Shown: positions 35,701-41,483, counted from the stretch's first letter. The stretch: DNA of 64,000 nt from Oscillospiraceae bacterium (GCA_017398625.1 JAFQFP010000031.1:1-64000), one strand, 5' to 3'. The notes: generated by a model not told the origin, from the letters alone. Translations and numbers: made by a program.

Positions 35701-36011
35701 ATGTCGCTGTCGGAGTCCACACCCAGCATCAGCAGAGCCTGCAGCATGACACCGTTGAAATAGCGCCAATCATCGGTTTTCTGCTCGGAGTCCCAGCTAA
35801 AGGCATCCGTTTTTTCCTGGGTGGCGGTTGCCGCCTTGGCATAGTTGCTTGCCAGCAAGCGCTGCGCATAGGCGCGGATCGCCGCCACACTGGCAGCAGT
35901 GGTCTCGTCGGTTGCCGCAAAGGCACTCAACGGAACCATGCCGAAGACCATGCAGATGACCAGCAGCATGGAAATGATCCGGCTGCCGATGCTTGTTCTT
36001 CCTACTCTCAT
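23706..36011 (-). CDS. Giant secreted protein: GH105-like hydrolase, Ig-like, Cys-pair and VWA domains
   Basis: A 4,101-residue protein with a signal peptide (cleavage probably after AFA, residue 32). Residues about 40-470 form an (alpha/alpha)6 GH105/GH88-like domain: GLDGIYMAQ near 209, YHHGYG near 265 and WGRGIGWY near 290. Such enzymes cleave unsaturated uronyl residues from pectin fragments. Then come bacterial Ig-like (BIG2) domains near 800, 895, 1795, 2035, 2125 and 2565, several related roughly 130-residue modules ending in YLYK/YLFE/ALYK, and CxxC/GHxW repeats near 940-1000, 1180-1320 and 1485-1577. A VWA domain with DVSNSM near 2805 and MTDG near 2987 follows. The C-terminal 1,000 residues are beta-rich. 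No LPXTG, SLH, dockerin or C-terminal membrane anchor was seen. A consensus promoter lies upstream. Confidence 0.9.
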   Translation of the reverse strand: MRVGRTSIGSRIISMLLVICMVFGMVPLSAFAATDETTAASVAAIRAYAQRLLASNYAKAATATQEKTDAFSWDSEQKTDDWRYFNGVMLQALLMLGVDSDSDITNSTGNALEFAKDFMDANIKSDGTITHYIKNEVDSVPPALAIFDLLQTAELDEDTATAYEKAVNFVYKQLEAQTKYPACGGNLLHKQDSNGDPTSSWDEYELGLDGIYMAQSFYVEYANALASGKISNTVNSKTAGQIYQEVYERLMWVADAMYDETTGLYHHGYGTGDGSEGSTGGNGVFWGRGIGWYAVGLVDCIELMPDATYKANLIKKLKKLFDGMLPYQDTENAVDAIKTDSTYTGMWYNIVNTAAAVVSGEKANRPETSVSGLMAYALLKAYNEGWLTDAKYLEAGLAAFNGIVEHKLDGNSIADVYQKSGVETSQSGYCSNSYKSNEAKGVGGVLMAAAEADKYLGTAETFVGVVSAPDMTLSVGETPDYSDVKITLLGSQGTIKNVAYGDTGVAIYEYATAAIGDTAGSVTAAVYYNDVPIDTFNITVVDTTSGETVNGTATVAPDASVPGDGSKDSAEGAVTVTTTGGSTTTVEYVLDTDGTIGTTNPYVIVVKNGDNWIALKNDGDKGTNASVTVVEGAEKTVLTFDTPADSTNSEWSVNSSTQFSNVYNNTTYYIRNNSDVINTSGAASMKIYHQGNGVYALCLSGAGTYNGGRNLVYNNGWTRDDKAGGTVYLFEKVTTTTEGGAGGTTNYTITLTADQTGALVNKNGTTTLSATLSAAETEDPTATVTPTGTKVWSSADSGIATVNPETGEVTGVEAGTTTIICTVSGATVSGSEESVDLVVEIPVTVVAATTYDVSLTVTPVNMVLDIGETASFTAESAISGLTGYTANITCSTPNASVATLDGNQVTAVGEGTTSIVVTVESITNGTNTYEVTGASETIRITVNPAHEHSYTSEVTKEATCTATGTVTFTCSCGDTKTETIPAKGHTYANGECTVCGAEDPDYVPEETTKETTEAPTDEPTEETTTETTIPSTSSEIAYKLLTGAIDTSKEYVIVGYHNDTPYAFMTRTSGSSKSLGLEVTVNSTDKTVIFTDNDATGCLWTLSGSNGSYSIGNGTYYLKADGSQSTSEASFAFTTIDASAGCYQIQLKSGQELYYTGSEWDRDETNTNYYVYLYVKTEDTCEHTNTETITGKAATCTETGLTDGTKCSDCGTIITAQQTIAALGHDWNDGVITTEPGCETTGVKTYTCQNDASHTKTETVAATGHDWNDGVITTEPGCETTGVKTYTCQNDASHTKTETVAATGHNYVDGVCSACGKEQPVVSGPTVPTVNADTVYQKLTSLTNQYTYVVLASGNYTATHGTNPGVINGSWTEVDNGWKYSTTAQLWVVEKISDSSNYYIYYVDGDNVYYLNGTGTDNYPITSATKDTQWAITFTDTTANLSIASGTVGNASNRVNLKIEKDNGPKLETSAQAMALYAPANTCDHSYTSVVTAPTCTEKGFTTHTCSKCGDSYTDNETAALGHSWNDGVVTTEPGCETTGIKTYTCQNDASHTKTETIAATGHTYGDDGICDNCGATKPTSNVTVTAAPSDGNTYKLVTNSYETGVAYVIGRYNSSYGMGAFPSASGQKMVAVYTLSDYGTDASATYTLTTAYHYYIDSEGRLYHENTEGTRYYVQFTEASSSGLQLTTDAGSASKFTISITSAGVATFQSTVGSSTRYLQVDSGGGKTNSGAKEIALYKLQSTGGDGETTEYLVKGSGQNLTVDTGKTVDPKMTLTGTDAEGNTVTVTGTWEFTSGNTAIATVQDGKIKGVSAGTATITATLKTVSVGGNAGQITDEITATFDVTVSQAVVSPDEWIHNFTEDGTTDPDNFYTISGNLSTKNGTASYDGMTLTQCLKMESSTKITFEAPNDGTLTLVFETTDSVGHSVYLTDPSGTKTSYTVPSDGVLEIELAEGGEYTLTKNSGSSYLFYMEYASALTDGVTVTAPGNMYIAAAGAPTAPTHQLVYTVRHGDADVTNAGGYSIAFESSDASTVHVSDTGLLTGLRNGSATVIVTVTMENGTIYATQVPVTVIAPTISVTESMELIYDYEAEKYGDISAVVTAGGSAVSKENYTLGYFSSDETVATVDSNGKVTAIGEGTAIIYSYVEIVNGHDINPVDAPSVDNMPNIVDATEVTVSGSEVVDAHLNSYDYIIQEGNSMDDLLLVLDYVAQITGGVAGEEGIHLTINYNTGEKLEVKATDLVYDASTGIATYTDTVNGGVLTVDLNDVNLNSSDIYTARVTYTKDGEELFLDTIWIHVVDYDPSQYDGTVTAEDGAIHYVLHTGPFEKVDANFEYVIVDKESGVALKNPSVNAATSTGALSAAVTFGNGVLQGENGNDLYNGVAQDYLTIGENDAELSAWLLDTFVQGDGYVQLNASNNLRYIGPGDAANMLIHPNVAHIRLVTMDEDTGERQIILGYGDNGDAYYLAYEGGAWMATTTESSVYLYRKDVEVVTDYGVNFDLMDKSNSIILSDTTNTGETEDMLAIPEGFSYESLLPRIKYGYAQDLVDSGDYTIVWSSSNESVARVDQNGAVTGVNSGTAVITATLYDVYGNEVICNVHNTASISKQVTVNITSANYKYVLTPNRMEIGVGSTPNFAKIAVEQRYPNAQGAYDGTSEFDQSVPFDQLVFHLADAVGYANDGSLVINSDTNRITAGSRLQTTDSTGATVDLQGFDSSVIGVYEVPVTYLDDTFYLLIYIVEDPYAGLDNADAIPGFPDAGSVRMNKTAEGVLDFTETGVTKLELTAAGVSTRSSVDVVLIVDVSNSMGWDINKSSNTGDKNKVPTNIATDEDKLDLAMEAATDFANILLDPKLDGDNTITFVTFAGNDTDHGGNDTLDSVRTPFVAQSDLDTVVGVFADTDFTAYASDDNVYTLQIGGYTETIDGVTYGEPKVSGTNRGNTNYDYAFGKTIEAVGQIKSKYAAQHDGASYDASGRQIHVVFMTDGAPSHYNNKKGTGNAADQLWKDKSTNYSTLSDVTQASWLEYIQNYNELATELYPMIDGAYTVGFDLKAGGFGDWSWTEPEMERVLQGLAKNTVVPVTMATNATELNNFYTSLARNLAYAGTNARVTDVIGGNFSLFTGVNMYSESIVASGIMSQSTYDAMASYNNGVGFPINVYSYTLVTANDIGKTMDVIDEHGNTTGNITIAEEHVGLRVNAEPELLEQVTFVYDRDTDTLEAYSNLLEGNILSESDGNRYINASTFTYSATLDTMEVDGHTITHTADETIKWKIGNITDKEVSMQYYAYLDGSLDNPREAKSGVYATNEYAYAEYVDIYNKYVKRYYGVPQVAWGAGSVRVRFYLVNSQGQFVNRAGVAFTNPANRIFLDGTARYEAELNNEVSFSALDALAQAGLAGENILYDPTAAVTVINSTTMGNGDVVWSYDAALDILDEDTKAKISDLLMDNDTSGGYHTTVVVDIPVVMTNMGQSLRPMASTTVVVDYGKPMDINVISNEEKPLITTGYVDHRNPDDGTGEYKYMMELVGFAAYSASHDLRDYVHFSNITYTDEGTGVYTGKYGNFTITDKDGANTQIRYTPTSIMGGVETVFVAVKFVEYDLDTNDATDQYYYMYKQLNILPATSVYYETDGNMDPAFNTTASGWVLATENGTSYDGIQDVYTAGSEIYGFDSSYEDNIGFSNGSAFVATGAAADGNNQFPVYATFSFTGTGFDIISRTGAEQGTIRVTYTSRDTGMSQSVSVINKGQLDLYQIPVVSIEGLAHGTYDVRIDVYPGISFGGNTILGDQFVLDAVRVYGTLVGDESIQSGDMVDGKYTVSSTAVSTIYNTDGELAPLYTEVRDLLITADKFSSDGETTGAIFMDDFTGDADVSNYNASGANNEVYLKPDQAVAFSVNVSDRFSSFDLGMKSVDGNAVTAKVTIVSGTDKFVKENLVINSSTALFYDLLAQTGFNGTGEVHVVIQNSGNSGILSLTDIKITGGVDPSFVVSSKTLAAANFAEDKGLDVTAVSAAASSVRLAQTVTLTVTTEANVTDLMITNGYGEEIWFSTGYTEADNTKVWTVAIRPTLLGEQTYTVYGFMTETVDGVETRYFGEEQTVSINVEL
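32101..32340 (-). repeat. Near-perfect 120-bp tandem repeat within the giant gene
   Basis: Units 32101-32220 and 32221-32340 differ at one base seen (CCG versus CTG near 32109). Each encodes 40 residues of a GHDW...CETTGVKTYTC module. A third, diverged unit lies at about 31321-31440. Confidence 0.9.
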
Positions 36012-36154
36012 AAGAATCTACCTCCCATTGTAAAAATGGTGATTTTTTGGCTTTGGAGTCTGCTTCCCTGCCCAAAACGCGAAAAGTGGGTCGGTTTTTC
36101 CCCATTTGGGGACAGATACGCATAATACTACCAATAAGCCTATATTACAAATAC

Positions 36155-36183
36155 ATTATACAGATGTTGGAAGTCAATGTCAA
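36155..36183 (-). promoter_or_regulatory. Consensus promoter of the giant gene and downstream cassette
   Basis: On the minus strand, a perfect TTGACA (36178-36183), a 17-base spacer and a perfect TATAAT (36155-36160). It leaves a leader of about 135 bases before the GGGAGG ribosome binding site. Confidence 0.88.
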
Positions 36184-36284
36184 TTCCGGGAGACGGAAAT
36201 TTCGGAAAATATTAGACAATTTTTAACTCGATATTTATGCAACTTTTGCTCACTGTCATTTATGTAAACTAAACCCGCCAAAAC

Positions 36285-36350
36285 TTCCCCCAAAAGCCTC
36301 CCTTGCCTAAAGGGGGGTGCCCCGCAGGGGCGGGGGGATACTGTTCGGTT
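36285..36350 (-). repeat. Dispersed GC-rich palindromic repeat, copy 2
   Basis: On the minus strand, ACCGAACAGTATCCCCCC, a GC hairpin, then CCCCCCTTTAGGCAAGGGAGGCTTTTGG. It matches the plus-strand copy near 44023-44085. The rest of 36184-36383 holds no gene I can support. Confidence 0.7.
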
Positions 36351-36383
36351 CATCTTCCAAACATTATATATAATGTATAAAAA

Positions 36384-36409
36384 AGGCGCTCCCCTTTCGG
36401 AAAGCGCCC
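36384..36409 (-). terminator. Terminator of the spore-protein gene
   Basis: GGGCGCTTTCC/GGGGAGCGCC stem with a GAAA loop, then TTTTTTATAC on the minus strand. Confidence 0.85.
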
Positions 36410-36416
36410 GGTGCCG

Positions 36417-36611
36417 TTACTGCAGCCCCTGCTCGTAAGCCTCGATCATCTTCTTGACCATCTGGCCGCCGACAGAGCCTGCCTCGCGGGAGGTCAGGTG
36501 GCCGTTGTAGCCGTTCTGCAGGTTCACGCCCACTTCCTGAGCTGCCTGCATCTTGAACTTGTCCATAGCCTCGCGGGCCTGGGGTACATTGATCTGGTTG
36601 TTGTTTCTCAT
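36417..36611 (-). CDS. Alpha/beta-type small acid-soluble spore protein
   Basis: This 64-residue DNA-coating protein of the spore core protects spore DNA and serves as an amino-acid store on outgrowth. It contains ALDKFK-like AMDKFKMQAA, then EVGVNLQNGYNGHLTSREAG and SVGGQMVKKMIEAYE, which align with both conserved SASP blocks. The GPR cleavage region is less typical than in Bacillus. The ribosome binding site is GGAGAG. A 12-bp hairpin sits in the leader (36631-36661). Sigma-G control is expected from the family; I could not mark a convincing sigma-G box. Confidence 0.93.
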   Translation of the reverse strand: MRNNNQINVPQAREAMDKFKMQAAQEVGVNLQNGYNGHLTSREAGSVGGQMVKKMIEAYEQGLQ

Positions 36612-36630
36612 ATCGCTTACTCTCCTTTCC

Positions 36631-36661
36631 TTTCTTCGGAAAGTGACAGTTTCCGAAGAAA
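36631..36661 (-). promoter_or_regulatory. Perfect hairpin in the SASP leader
   Basis: TTTCTTCGGAAA / TTTCCGAAGAAA arms (12 bp) around a 7-base loop, immediately upstream of the ribosome binding site. It could stabilise the mRNA or act as an operator. Confidence 0.55.
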
Positions 36662-36753
36662 CCGTCGTTTTCTCTCCGCAAGCATATTTTTACCCGCACA
36701 ATAGCAAAAACACCTGTTTCTTTTCGGAAATTGCCGCAAATTCTGGAAAAACA

Positions 36754-36780
36754 AAAGCTGCCGGGATCTCCGGCAGCTTT
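36754..36780 (-). terminator. Terminator of the MATE exporter gene
   Basis: AAAGCTGCCGG/CCGGCAGCTTT stem, then TGTTTTTCC on the minus strand. Confidence 0.9.
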
Positions 36781-36782
36781 GC

Positions 36783-38132
36783 TTATTTATCCAAGGTTTT
36801 CAGCACATAAAGCTGTACCGGCAGGGCGCAGCAGAAGGTCAGCAGATCCGCTGCGGACTGCGCCATCTGGATGCCCAGCACATCCAGCACCGGGGGTAGG
36901 AACAGCACCATGGGAATGAAGAACAACCCCTGCCGCGCCACGGACAGGAAGGTTGCAGGCACCGTTCTGCCGGTGGATTGCTGCAGCATATTGCTGGTGA
37001 TGATCCACGCCTGCAGCGGGAAGGTCAGACATTGAAACCGCAGTGCCACGGTACCGCAGGCGATGACCTGCGGGTCGTCCCGGAACAGGGCGATGAGCTG
37101 CGGCGCAAAGGCATAGCCCAGCACTGCGATGGCAATCAAAACGCCTGCCGCCATCTTTACGCAGAACCAAAATCCCCGCTTCACCCGGTCATAGAGCTTG
37201 GCGCCGTAGTTGAAGCCGCAGACCGGCTGGAAGCCCTGCCCGAAGCCCAGCATCGCGGAAGCGCCGAACATGGTGATCCGCTGTACCACACTCATGGCGG
37301 CGATCACCGCGTCGCCGTAGCCCCGCGCCACATTGTTCAGACAGATGGTAGCAAGGGAGGCAAGGCACTGCCGTGCCAAGCTTGGCAGGCCGCCCTTAAA
37401 GATCCATTTATAATAGTGGAATTTCAGCCGGAAATTCCGAAGCCGGATGCGGATGTTGCTGCCCCGGGTAGTACCCGCCAGCAGCAGGCAGAAGCCCACC
37501 GCCTGAGACAGGATGGTCGCCCAGCCCGCGCCTGCAACCCCCAGCTTCAGCCCAAAAATAAAGATGGGATCTAAAATAATGTTCAGCACCGCGCCGGTGG
37601 TGATGCCCACCATGGCATACACCGCGCCGCCTTGAAAACGAAGCTGGTTGTTCAGCACGAAGGATGCCGCCATCCACGGTGCGCCCAGCAATATCACCCG
37701 CAGATACGCCTTGGCATGGGGCAAAATGGTATTGGTGGAGCCCAGCAGATAGGCAAGGGGCTCCAAAAACAGCTGCCCAACCACGCAAATGACGACGCCC
37801 ACCGCAAAGGCAGACAAAAAACCGGTGGAAGCCATTTTTTCCGCTTCCTCGTAGTGTTTGGCACCCAGCATCCGGGAGATGTAGTTGCCGCTGCCCTGCC
37901 CGAAGAAAAAGCCCACCGCTTGGATCACCGCCATCATGGAAAACACCACGCCCACGGCGCCGGTGGCGGCATTGCTTTTCAGCAGACCTACAAAAAAGGT
38001 ATCCGCCATATTGTAAAAGCTGGTGACCAGCATGCTGACGATGCAGGGCGCTGCCAGCTTCAGGATCAGCTTTTCCACCGGCGGCTCGGTCATTTGCTTA
38101 AATTTCAGTTCCTGTGCGTCCATTTGCGCCAT
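36783..38132 (-). CDS. MATE family efflux transporter
   Basis: A 449-residue, 12-helix exporter driven by Na+ or H+, in the cytoplasmic membrane. The family opening is LAAPCIVSMLVTSFYNMADTF near residues 26-46. The matching second-half motif near 250 includes GGLPSLARQCLASLATICLN. The GQGFQPVCGFNYGA segment near 295 is typical of the DinF/MepA-like group. Substrate is unknown (drugs, flavonoids and metabolites are all possible). Monocistronic, with terminator 36754-36780 and an AAAGAGGG ribosome binding site. Confidence 0.9.
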   Translation of the reverse strand: MAQMDAQELKFKQMTEPPVEKLILKLAAPCIVSMLVTSFYNMADTFFVGLLKSNAATGAVGVVFSMMAVIQAVGFFFGQGSGNYISRMLGAKHYEEAEKMASTGFLSAFAVGVVICVVGQLFLEPLAYLLGSTNTILPHAKAYLRVILLGAPWMAASFVLNNQLRFQGGAVYAMVGITTGAVLNIILDPIFIFGLKLGVAGAGWATILSQAVGFCLLLAGTTRGSNIRIRLRNFRLKFHYYKWIFKGGLPSLARQCLASLATICLNNVARGYGDAVIAAMSVVQRITMFGASAMLGFGQGFQPVCGFNYGAKLYDRVKRGFWFCVKMAAGVLIAIAVLGYAFAPQLIALFRDDPQVIACGTVALRFQCLTFPLQAWIITSNMLQQSTGRTVPATFLSVARQGLFFIPMVLFLPPVLDVLGIQMAQSAADLLTFCCALPVQLYVLKTLDK

Positions 38133-38235
38133 TCCCTCTTTCTGTAAAAAGCCGGATCATTATTTCCATTATATACCTCTCTGTCAGGAAAATCCAGCCC
38201 TTCCCCAAAAAAACCGGCGTTTCTTACAATTTTGT

Positions 38236-38264
38236 TGCCAAAACCGGGAAATCCTGCTATAATG
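38236..38264 (+). promoter_or_regulatory. Promoter of trkA-trkH
   Basis: TTGCCA (38236-38241), a 17-base spacer and TATAAT (38259-38264), 30 bases before trkA. Confidence 0.85.
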
Positions 38265-38294
38265 AATTAGATTATGTACCAGCGGAGGTTTCTC

Positions 38295-39653
38295 ATGAAT
38301 ATCATCATCGCCGGCGGCGGAAAGGTAGGCGCTACCCTTGTGCGCCAGCTCAGCGCCGAGGGTCACGATCTGACTCTCATCGATTTGAACAAATCCATAC
38401 TGGAGGGCACCATAGAAACCTACGATGTGATGGCAACGGAGGGCAACTGCGCCTCCATGCCCACGCTGCTGCGTGCCGGTGTCAAGGAAGCGGAGCTGCT
38501 CATTGCCGTCACCGACCAAGACGAGGTGAACCTGCTGTGCTGCATGACCGCCCACAACCTCAATCCCAAGCTCCATACCATTGCCCGGATCCGTGATCCG
38601 GAGTATACGGAGCAGATCTTCCAGATGCGCCAATCCTTCGGCCTGTCCCTCACGGTAAACCCGGAAAAGCAGGCGGCAGTGGAGATCGAGCGGCTGCTGA
38701 AATATCCCGGCTTTCTCCGTCGGGACACCTTTGCCAACGGCAGGACAGAGATCGTGGAGCTGCGCATTGACGAGGGCAGCAGTCTGTGCAACACTGCCCT
38801 TTCGGATATCTACCGCACCCTCAAGACCCGTGTACTGATCTGCGCCGTGCTTCGTGGCGGCACAGCTCACGCCCCTAAGGGCGACTTTGTGCTGCGCAGC
38901 GGCGACCGGATCTTCGTTACCGCGCCCACTCACAGCCTGACCCAGCTTTTGAAAAACCTCGGCATCATCACCCGCCGTGTCCGCCGGGTACTGCTGTGCG
39001 GCGGCGACAGGATCTGCTTCTACCTTGCCCAGCTTCTGGAAAAGGACGGTATTGCCGTGCAGATCATCGAAAACGACCCCCAGCGCTGCCGGGAGCTGGC
39101 GACCCTGCTGCCGGAGGCCAGCGTGGTCTATGGCGATTGCTGCGACCGTACCGAGCTGGAAAACGAGGGCATTGCCGACTGTGACGCGGTGGTGAGCCTC
39201 ACCGGCATCGACGAAATGAATATGATCATCTCTCTGTACGCCTCCTCACGGGAGGTAAGACAGGTGATCACTAAGCTGGGACGGCAGGAAAATATCCAGC
39301 TTGCCAACTCCATCTCCATCGGCAGCGTGATCTGCTCCCGGGAGCTGTGCAGCAATAACATCGTCCGCTATGTCCGTGCCATGCAGAATCAGCACGGCGC
39401 TGCCATTTCTGTCCATTCCATTGCCGACGGGCAGGCGGAAGCGGTGGAATTTACCGTCACCGCTGACACCCCCAACTGCGGCAAGCCGCTGAAGGAGATC
39501 CGGCTGAAAAGCGGTGTGCTGATCGCCAGTATTGCCCACGGCTCCGCGGCGCAGGTTCCCGGCGGCGACTCCCGGTTTGTCCCCGGCGACACGCTGGTGG
39601 TAGTCACCGGCGATCGGGGCTCTTTGAAGACGCTCAATGACATCTTCGCCTGA
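38295..39653 (+). CDS. trkA: Trk potassium uptake regulatory protein TrkA
   Basis: A 452-residue cytoplasmic gating subunit. It has two RCK-N Rossmann domains, IIAGGGKVGATLVRQLS at residue 4 and VLLCGGDRICFYLAQLLE near 232, each followed by an RCK-C domain. The first dinucleotide motif GGGKVG is intact. The second (GGDRIC) lacks the glycines and probably does not bind NAD(H). The start at 38295 has GCGGAGG upstream. trkH follows 11 bases after, so the pair makes the complete low-affinity K+ uptake system. Confidence 0.93.
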   Translation: MNIIIAGGGKVGATLVRQLSAEGHDLTLIDLNKSILEGTIETYDVMATEGNCASMPTLLRAGVKEAELLIAVTDQDEVNLLCCMTAHNLNPKLHTIARIRDPEYTEQIFQMRQSFGLSLTVNPEKQAAVEIERLLKYPGFLRRDTFANGRTEIVELRIDEGSSLCNTALSDIYRTLKTRVLICAVLRGGTAHAPKGDFVLRSGDRIFVTAPTHSLTQLLKNLGIITRRVRRVLLCGGDRICFYLAQLLEKDGIAVQIIENDPQRCRELATLLPEASVVYGDCCDRTELENEGIADCDAVVSLTGIDEMNMIISLYASSREVRQVITKLGRQENIQLANSISIGSVICSRELCSNNIVRYVRAMQNQHGAAISVHSIADGQAEAVEFTVTADTPNCGKPLKEIRLKSGVLIASIAHGSAAQVPGGDSRFVPGDTLVVVTGDRGSLKTLNDIFA

Positions 39654-39664
39654 GGTGCAGCCCT

Positions 39665-41116
39665 ATGAATTATAAAATGATGGGACGGTTTTTGTCCCGG
39701 ATCATTGCTGTGGAAACCGTGTTCATGATCCCTGCCCTGCTGATCAGCCTCTGGCTGAAGGAATGGGCAGCGGTACAAGGTTTTCTGGCTGCCATGGGCA
39801 TCAGCGCCGCCATCGGCGGTACGCTGGCACTGCTGTGCCGGAAAACGGATAAGCGCTTTGCCGCTAAGGACGGTCTGGTATGCGTTAGCCTGAGCTGGGT
39901 GATCTTGAGCATCTTGGGCTGCCTGCCTTTCTGGATCTCCGGTGCCATCCCCCACTTTGTGGATGCTTTGTTTGAAACGGTCTCCGGCTTCACCACCACC
40001 GGCGCTTCTATTTTGCCGGAGGTGGAGTCCATGGAAATGGGTCTTTTGTACTGGCGCAGCTTTACCCACTGGCTGGGCGGCATGGGCGTGCTGGTATTCC
40101 TGCTTGCCATCGCCCCCGGAGAGGGCGGCAAGGGCTTCACCATGCATCTGCTGCGGGCGGAAAGCCCCGGTCCCGATGTCGGCAAGCTGGTGCCCAAAAT
40201 GAAGCAGACCGCAGCCATCCTATACATTATATATATCTGTCTGACCGTGCTGAATGTGGTGTTCCTGCTGCTGGGAGGCATGAGCCTGTTCGAATCGGTG
40301 TGTACCGCCTTCGGTACTGCAGGCACCGGCGGCTTCGGTGTCCGCAACGACTCTATCGCCGGCTACAGCCCCTATATTCAAAATGTATGCACCGTGTTCA
40401 TGCTGCTGTTCGGCGTCAACTTCTCATGCTATTACCTGCTGCTTCTGCGCCAGTTCAAAAGTGTGTGGAAGGACGAGGAGCTGCGGCTGTATCTGGGGAT
40501 CGCCGTGGGTGCGGCAGTGCTGATCGCGCTGGATATCCGCCACCTGTACCCCACGCTGGAGGAAACGGTACGCCACGCCGCCTTTCAGGTCAGCACCATC
40601 ATGACCACCACCGGCTTTGCCACCACGGATTTTGACCTGTGGCCCAGCTTCTCCAAGGGTATTCTGCTGATGCTGATGGTAGTAGGTGCCTGCGCCGGCA
40701 GTACCGGCGGCGGTCTGAAATGCGCCCGGGTGCTGCTTCTGTTCAAGAGCCTGCGGCGGAACATCCGCCGGGTGCTGCACCCGAAAAAGGTGCAGGTGAT
40801 CCGGGTCAACGACCGGGTGGTGGACGAAACGGTGCTGGATAATTGCAACGCCTATCTGGCGGCATATGTGATCATTATCATCCTCAGCTTTTTGGTGATC
40901 TCGCTGGACGGCTTCTCCACCGGCACCAATGTGTCGGCGGTGCTGGCATGCTTCAATAACATCGGCCCCGGTCTGGAAGCAGTGGGACCCACCTGCAACT
41001 ACGGCGCATACAGCGTACTGAGCAAGCTGGTGCTGTCAGTGGATATGCTGGCAGGCCGTTTGGAGATCTTTCCCATTCTGGTGCTGCTCTCCCGCTCCGC
41101 ATGGCGCAACCGATAA
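39665..41116 (+). CDS. trkH: Trk potassium uptake membrane subunit TrkH
   Basis: A 483-residue K+ channel-like transporter with about ten helices in four M1-P-M2 repeats. Selectivity-filter glycines are seen as TTTGAS near residue 111, GTAGTGGFG near 220, TTTGFAT near 315 and NNIGPGLEAVG near 430. Each filter glycine follows a pore helix. It is paired with trkA upstream. The family takes up K+ under control of TrkA nucleotide binding. Hairpins follow at 41123-41153 and later. Confidence 0.93.
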   Translation: MNYKMMGRFLSRIIAVETVFMIPALLISLWLKEWAAVQGFLAAMGISAAIGGTLALLCRKTDKRFAAKDGLVCVSLSWVILSILGCLPFWISGAIPHFVDALFETVSGFTTTGASILPEVESMEMGLLYWRSFTHWLGGMGVLVFLLAIAPGEGGKGFTMHLLRAESPGPDVGKLVPKMKQTAAILYIIYICLTVLNVVFLLLGGMSLFESVCTAFGTAGTGGFGVRNDSIAGYSPYIQNVCTVFMLLFGVNFSCYYLLLLRQFKSVWKDEELRLYLGIAVGAAVLIALDIRHLYPTLEETVRHAAFQVSTIMTTTGFATTDFDLWPSFSKGILLMLMVVGACAGSTGGGLKCARVLLLFKSLRRNIRRVLHPKKVQVIRVNDRVVDETVLDNCNAYLAAYVIIIILSFLVISLDGFSTGTNVSAVLACFNNIGPGLEAVGPTCNYGAYSVLSKLVLSVDMLAGRLEIFPILVLLSRSAWRNR

Positions 41117-41122
41117 CCCAAC

Positions 41123-41153
41123 ACAGGCGTGCCGCAATTCGCGGCACGCCTGT
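41123..41153 (+). terminator. Hairpin after trkH, first of two identical copies
   Basis: A 13-bp perfect stem ACAGGCGTGCCGC/GCGGCACGCCTGT with an AATTC loop, then TTAGAG. The same 31 bases recur at 41411-41441. Confidence 0.7.
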
Positions 41154-41375
41154 TTAGAGTGTTAATAAAACCCCAAACCGTCAAAATGACGCTATCTATA
41201 GAGGAATATGTGATCTATTACGGATTTTCGAATTGACAACCTCCGGTATCCCTATCCGTTCTGAAAAGCCCTTGCTGCGCAAGCCATTTTGACTTACTTC
41301 ACAAACCGCCCTCTACCGTACCGCCTGTACGCCGACGAGTGCGGTTTGTTTGTCTTTGGGGCTTTCTTGACCTCT

Positions 41376-41441
41376 GTCAGTCTGTCAAAAAAAGTATTTT
41401 TGACAGACTGACAGGCGTGCCGCAATTCGCGGCACGCCTGT
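41376..41441 (+). repeat. Two overlapping hairpins; second copy of the trkH hairpin
   Basis: A 15-bp stem (41376-41390 with 41398-41412) directly abuts the second copy of the 31-base hairpin (41411-41441). A further stem, ACAAACCGC...GCGGTTTGT, spans 41301-41349. The region 41157-41452 shows no credible gene and looks like dispersed non-coding repeat material. Confidence 0.7.
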
Positions 41442-41452
41442 TGCTTTCGAAA

Positions 41453-41483
41453 GAAAACCACCCCGAAGATCGGGGTGGTTTTC
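41453..41483 (-). terminator. Terminator of the glycyl-tRNA synthetase gene
   Basis: A 14-bp stem GAAAACCACCCCGA/TCGGGGTGGTTTTC, followed on the minus strand by TTTCGAAAGC. Confidence 0.85.

Noticed and set aside
23670..36125. A 4,151-codon open frame on the plus strand
   Set aside because: It is the exact antisense register of a gene with clear signal peptide, domains, promoter and ribosome binding site. It has no ribosome binding site and its translation has no recognisable domain, only low-complexity Gly/His/Ile-rich sequence.
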